Source: Stropharia rugosoannulata (taxonomy: Eukaryota; Basidiomycota; Agaricomycetes; Agaricales; Strophariaceae). Taken from it: a stretch of DNA of 64,000 bases. Within the stretch, counting starts at the first letter, position 1. Every line of letters begins with the position of its first letter. This document shows, piece after piece, positions 60,247-64,000 of the stretch. The notes beneath the pieces are model-generated. The model did not search any database. It was not told where the DNA came from and was given only the letters and a program-made list of their open reading frames with translations. The stretch lies in assembly GCA_028532985.1 (NCBI GenBank), contig JANCIK010000002.1, positions 1,798,001 to 1,862,000 of the forward strand, in the 5' to 3' direction. The position numbers and the translations under genes are program-made.

Positions 60247-62715
60247 ATGAATTACGTCGAAGAATCTATACCATCTGTCGACCGGGCTTCCTCCTCGACT
60301 TCAGGTCAAAACAATCCACCGAAACTTTTGGTTCACGATGCACTAGAAGCAAACAAGCGTCTTCAAAAGATTCTTGCCCAACGTGCTGAACAACTTGAGG
60401 CCAAATTGAAGGAGGTCGATCAATTGCTGGTTCGTTCTTGTCGTATGCGAGTGGATCTTCGTCGGAACTTTGACTATCAGCTTTCAGACAGCCGCTACTG
60501 TAGAGGAAAGCCAAGATGAACCTGAATCAGAGATCTCGATACCTGGCGCGAAGAAAGCGACAGGCTTGATCCCATCTGCCGAATTTCTCAGTCCAGTGAG
60601 TCTATTTGAATAAACATCCATGCCATATGGAAACATTTTTTTAGGGATCGCCCTTCTATGAAGAGGCGACGAAAAGATCGAACTACATGAATAATATTAC
60701 CCCGCATTCACGTATGTATTTATTCGTAAGTTCTAACACGTCAAGGTTCAACTCTTTACAAAAGTAAAGGCAAAAGATATTGAAGTCCTTGCAACTGCTG
60801 TAAGACATGAGAATGAACGACTTCGAGCGTACGAGAACTCACGCCTTCAGTAAGCAGGACCGTCGCCATAATGCAAAATTTGCTAATAGTCCCTTGGATA
60901 GAAATAACACTGCTGACGCCACAATTTATCTTCAGAATAACATGGAAGGGCTAGACTGGAACAGAATTGCAGAAAAGGTTCTTTTCTCATTCGTTGCTTT
61001 CTTAATTCAAATATTCAAAGTCCACAGGTTTCCGACGCATCTTCGGTGAAACGTACTGCGGTTGATTGTCGAATAGCATGGATAGCCGACAAACACCCAA
61101 ATGTTAATCATAGTGAATGGTCAGAAGATGAATTGAAGTCATTGCAGACATTGGTTTCCCAGCATACCAATGATAGGGAGACAGTTGATTGGGTAAAAGT
61201 AGCTGAAAGATTGGGTGTAGGCCATCTTTCGGTGTCAATAACGGATTAAAGCTGAAGAATCACAGACCCACAGGACACCAATAGCTTGTATGAAGCAAAT
61301 GTTACCTCGGCACCGCCATAGCTGGACTGAGGAAGCGGATGAAAAACTCCTCCATGCCGTGGAAACCTGTGGTCACGATAACTGGCAGCTTGGTGCGCCA
61401 AATTCCGCAATTGAATTCTTCTTTTAATAAACATCATATTTTTAGTTGCGAAAAAAGTTTCTGAATATGTATCAGGTGTTCAATGCCACAATCGGTGGCA
61501 AAAGACACTTAATCCGACGTTGCGTAGAGGTGCCTGGACAGATGAAGAAGATGAACGTTTGAGAAGAACCGTCTCCATTTACGGGACTTCATGGATCCAG
61601 GTGGCTACATTTATCCCTGGACGGACCAATGACCAATGCAGGGAGAGGTGGATGGAACGCGTCAATACCTCGTCTAAGTCTGCATGGACTCCCGAAGAGG
61701 ACAAGCTGCTGTTGGATTTGGTCAAAGAGCGAGGAAATCAGTGGAAGTCGATCTCTTTAACCCTTGGGAACGACAAGACTGGGCAGAGCGTAAGTTCGAA
61801 CATCTGAATGGGGAAGTGCAGGCGATTGCTCACCCTTTGTTCAAGTGCCGACTTCGATACGAAAAATTCAAAAGGCTTGAGAAAAATCCTCAGAATAATT
61901 CATTGTCCTCGCTGACAACTGCGATCTCCAACCACGGGTCCTCTCGGCCTATTGGACATGTAGAAACATCAGCCCAGGATACTCCGATAAACTCTCCATC
62001 AACTGTTGCGCCTGAAGTTTCTTCCAATCCAGGAATTGATAACATTATATCTACCGTAGCTTCTTCAACATCCGATCTCAATGGGAAGGGAAAGAATAAA
62101 GTTGCGGAGGAACCCAGTCAAGCAACCGTATCCTCTCAAGGAGACCACAGCGGTACCGCGTCAGACATCAATGTTACTGTGGGTAGGATCGACCCTATTG
62201 GTAATAACGACATGGGGCCTATTCCTGTGGCATCTGGATCTGCTTTACCAAAGGATAGCAAGTCTAAACCTCGACCACGCCCGCGTCCGAAACGACCTAC
62301 AAAGGGCGCGTCATCTGATTTACCTGCACCAACTATCACACCGGAGAATAATATCGATCTCAATACATCGCCAGGTACATCAGGGACTCCGGAAACACAA
62401 GAAACTGCACTTATTCCTCCCTTAGGTGGAACCAAAATTTCCACAGGAGTTAAAAGAACAGCTCCTGAGGTCCCGGACAGCGTGGAAGCGTCGAAGGCAA
62501 AACGAAATAAAAGATCGAAGACTATAAATGATAGTAGCAACACGGAGTCACAACAGGACTCATTGCAACCCAAAGGGCGAGGTCGACATCGCAAATATGA
62601 ATCGTCGCACTCAACGGAGCTAGATCAACCTGTTATGCCCACAGGAGGCACAGATGTACCTGTGGCACCAATACGGCGACAGTCAAGCAGATTGTTGGCT
62701 TCTGGGAAACAGTAG
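60247..62715 (+). CDS. SNAPC4-like Myb-repeat factor (snRNA-activating complex)
   Basis: SNAPC4 is the DNA-binding core of SNAPc, which starts snRNA transcription by Pol II and III. The N-terminus has a coiled coil (EANKRLQKILAQRAEQLEAK) and the block SPFYEEATKRSNYM, both fitting SNAPC4. A half Myb repeat (GLDWNRIAEK..) with RTAVDCRIAWI is followed by successive SANT/Myb units: HSEWSEDELKSLQTLV, HSWTEEADEKLLHAVETC, RGAWTDEEDERLRRTVSIYG and SAWTPEEDKLLLDLVKERGN. The last splices to CRLRYEKFKRL. The C-terminus is Pro/Ser/Lys-rich with a KPRPRPRPKRP stretch. Several short introns. A plain Myb regulator is the alternative; repeat number and the N-terminal block favour SNAPC4. Confidence 0.83.
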
Positions 62716-62821
62716 TCTTGAATGTCAGCTTGTATATATTGCATTAACACGATTAATATAAATTCAAGTGGAGCGGATGCTTTCATTCAGACAAAATTAC
62801 CCATAATGAACAGCGAGTGTG

Positions 62822-63850
62822 TTAATACTTCGCCCCGACTCTCCATCGTTTCCTAGGTTGGATGTTTGTTTCCCAATTGACTACATGACCTAAAAGTTCC
62901 CCTTCTTCATGATTCATGTTGTCTTCCGTCGCAAGCAATAGATGCTGCAGCGATTCCTGGACGAGTGCGGCAGTTTTAAGCTTTTTCTCTAGTGATGGCA
63001 GTGCAGCCTTCTTTGGAGGTGAGGCCTAGAAGTTTGACATGTTATTATTTAAATAAGATTAGAGTCACAACGTTATACTCACAGGAGTCTGCAAGTAAGT
63101 ATGTTTGGGTGGTAAGTCAGGGAAGTATGTCGGCAGATTTCTCAATGTGGCAGGAACTGTTGAGGGTATATCATCTTCATCATCTGACGCTAATAGCTCT
63201 GGCGAAGGTGATCTCGACGGGACCGGTATGAGGATTACAGGACCTGCTTGTTCGGACGATATTGATTGTCCTAGTCCAAATGAGTGTGAGAATACAGGTG
63301 AAAAGCAACAAGAGACCTGAGGGGCATCGTACCACGCTTCCTCTTATGGGTGCCTTTCTTCACTTGATACAGTTCTTGGGGCGTTATATCGAACTCGCCA
63401 CACGCAAGCAACACATCTGATGCGATCGCACTTGCGCGATTCGCAAGGTTCGCATACTCATGTGCCCGCTGGAATAGCTGCTGGACAACTGAACACAGGT
63501 GAGTGAGGGGGCAACACGCTGTGCAGGCTGGGCTACTTACAAGTGGCGACTTCCTGCTCCAGGCGCTGTACCGCAGGCTGTACCGCCCGTTGGAATCCTG
63601 CATTCTGTAACTCCGCGGTTACTAGCCGCTGCATTGCGCGCGACGCAATTTGTGGAGTCACAGACGGCTCAGTCGGGTCCGGGCGTTGCACTTCTGGCGC
63701 CGGAGTCGGTTTGACGGCCTGCTGGGGTTGGTAGGGCGGAAAATAAGGGATGGGGGCCGGTATTGAGGCATTGGCAGCCGGATATTGGTTAGGATAGTGA
63801 CCCGTGTACAGAGGGGTATAAGGATTTGGAGCAGACTCTGGCTGGTACAT
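62822..63850 (-). CDS. TAF8: TFIID subunit TAF8
   Basis: TAF8 pairs with TAF10 through a histone fold inside TFIID. The N-terminus is Pro/Tyr-rich (NPYTPLYTGHYPNQYP). The histone fold spans an intron: SRAMQRLVTAELQNAGFQR, then QQLFQRAHEYANLANRASAI and SDVLLACGEFDITPQEL. A basic KKGTHKRKRG follows. The TAF8 C-terminal signature is YFPDLPPKHTYLQTP, then PPKKAALPSLEKKLK. It ends RWRVGAKY. About 280 residues, four exons. It converges with the SNAPC4-like gene over 106 bp. The region 63851-64000 upstream shows nothing more before the window ends. Confidence 0.92.
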
Positions 63851-64000
63851 GACGGGAGGGTGAGAGTTTGGAAATTCCGATCAGCATGGCAGAGATAGCT
63901 GACCCGTTAGCCTATCATGTCACTCAACTTTACCTCTCTCCACTGTGGATTCCTGCATAGCTGCTGTGTCTAATATTGTCCTTTCTTCTCTTTTTCCTAC

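Overview
The window looks like nuclear DNA of a filamentous basidiomycete, probably an Agaricomycete (mushroom-forming group). Genes are compact, alternate freely between strands, and are cut by many GT-AG introns, mostly 45-70 bp. The gene set is fungal: alpha-aminoadipate lysine synthesis (LYS12), ARG8, a URA4-type dihydroorotase and CYC2. It also holds genes kept in mushrooms but lost from many yeasts (Cactin, ClpX, Cdt2, a GAS2-domain protein). I count 29 protein-coding genes, one of them running off the left edge. I found no convincing tRNA, rRNA or CRISPR. Species cannot be read from the sequence.

Left third (1-25 kb): UBA1 (ubiquitin E1, partial), Cactin (spliceosome-associated), mitochondrial ClpX, RanBP1, Emp24, a kinesin-8, dihydroorotase, Cyc2, a C2H2 zinc-finger regulator, and a very large coiled-coil protein with a C-terminal GAS2 microtubule-binding domain. 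Middle (25-44 kb): a small membrane/coiled-coil orphan, a striking tryptophan-repeat (GW/WG) protein, a type I membrane orphan, LYS12 and CDT2 sharing a 235 bp promoter, ARL1, a WKF-domain nucleolar-type protein, the mRNA m6A methyltransferase IME4/METTL3, a CLD1/ABHD5-like lipase, and the SR-rich splicing factor CWC21. Right third (44-64 kb): a 1.9 kb intergenic region with a near-perfect inverted repeat, then ARG8 and HEM1 in tandem only 111 bp apart (both mitochondrial PLP enzymes), a membrane orphan, an intronless SDR, a Cys-rich zinc-cluster-like protein, an Sfr1/Mei5-like recombination protein, SND2, a SNAPC4-like Myb factor and TAF8.

This is mostly ordinary housekeeping chromosome. There is no secondary-metabolite cluster, intact transposon or defence island. 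The things most worth following up are the GW/WG-repeat protein (an Argonaute-hook-like composition), the Kar9/spectraplakin-like GAS2 protein, the 784 bp inverted-repeat element, the 742 bp intron in ARG8, the paired-variant pentamer array in front of CDT2, and an apparent mini-intron or frameshift in the zinc-cluster gene. Gene models were spliced by eye. Exon joins quoted in the entries were checked for frame and for family motifs; the rest are approximate.
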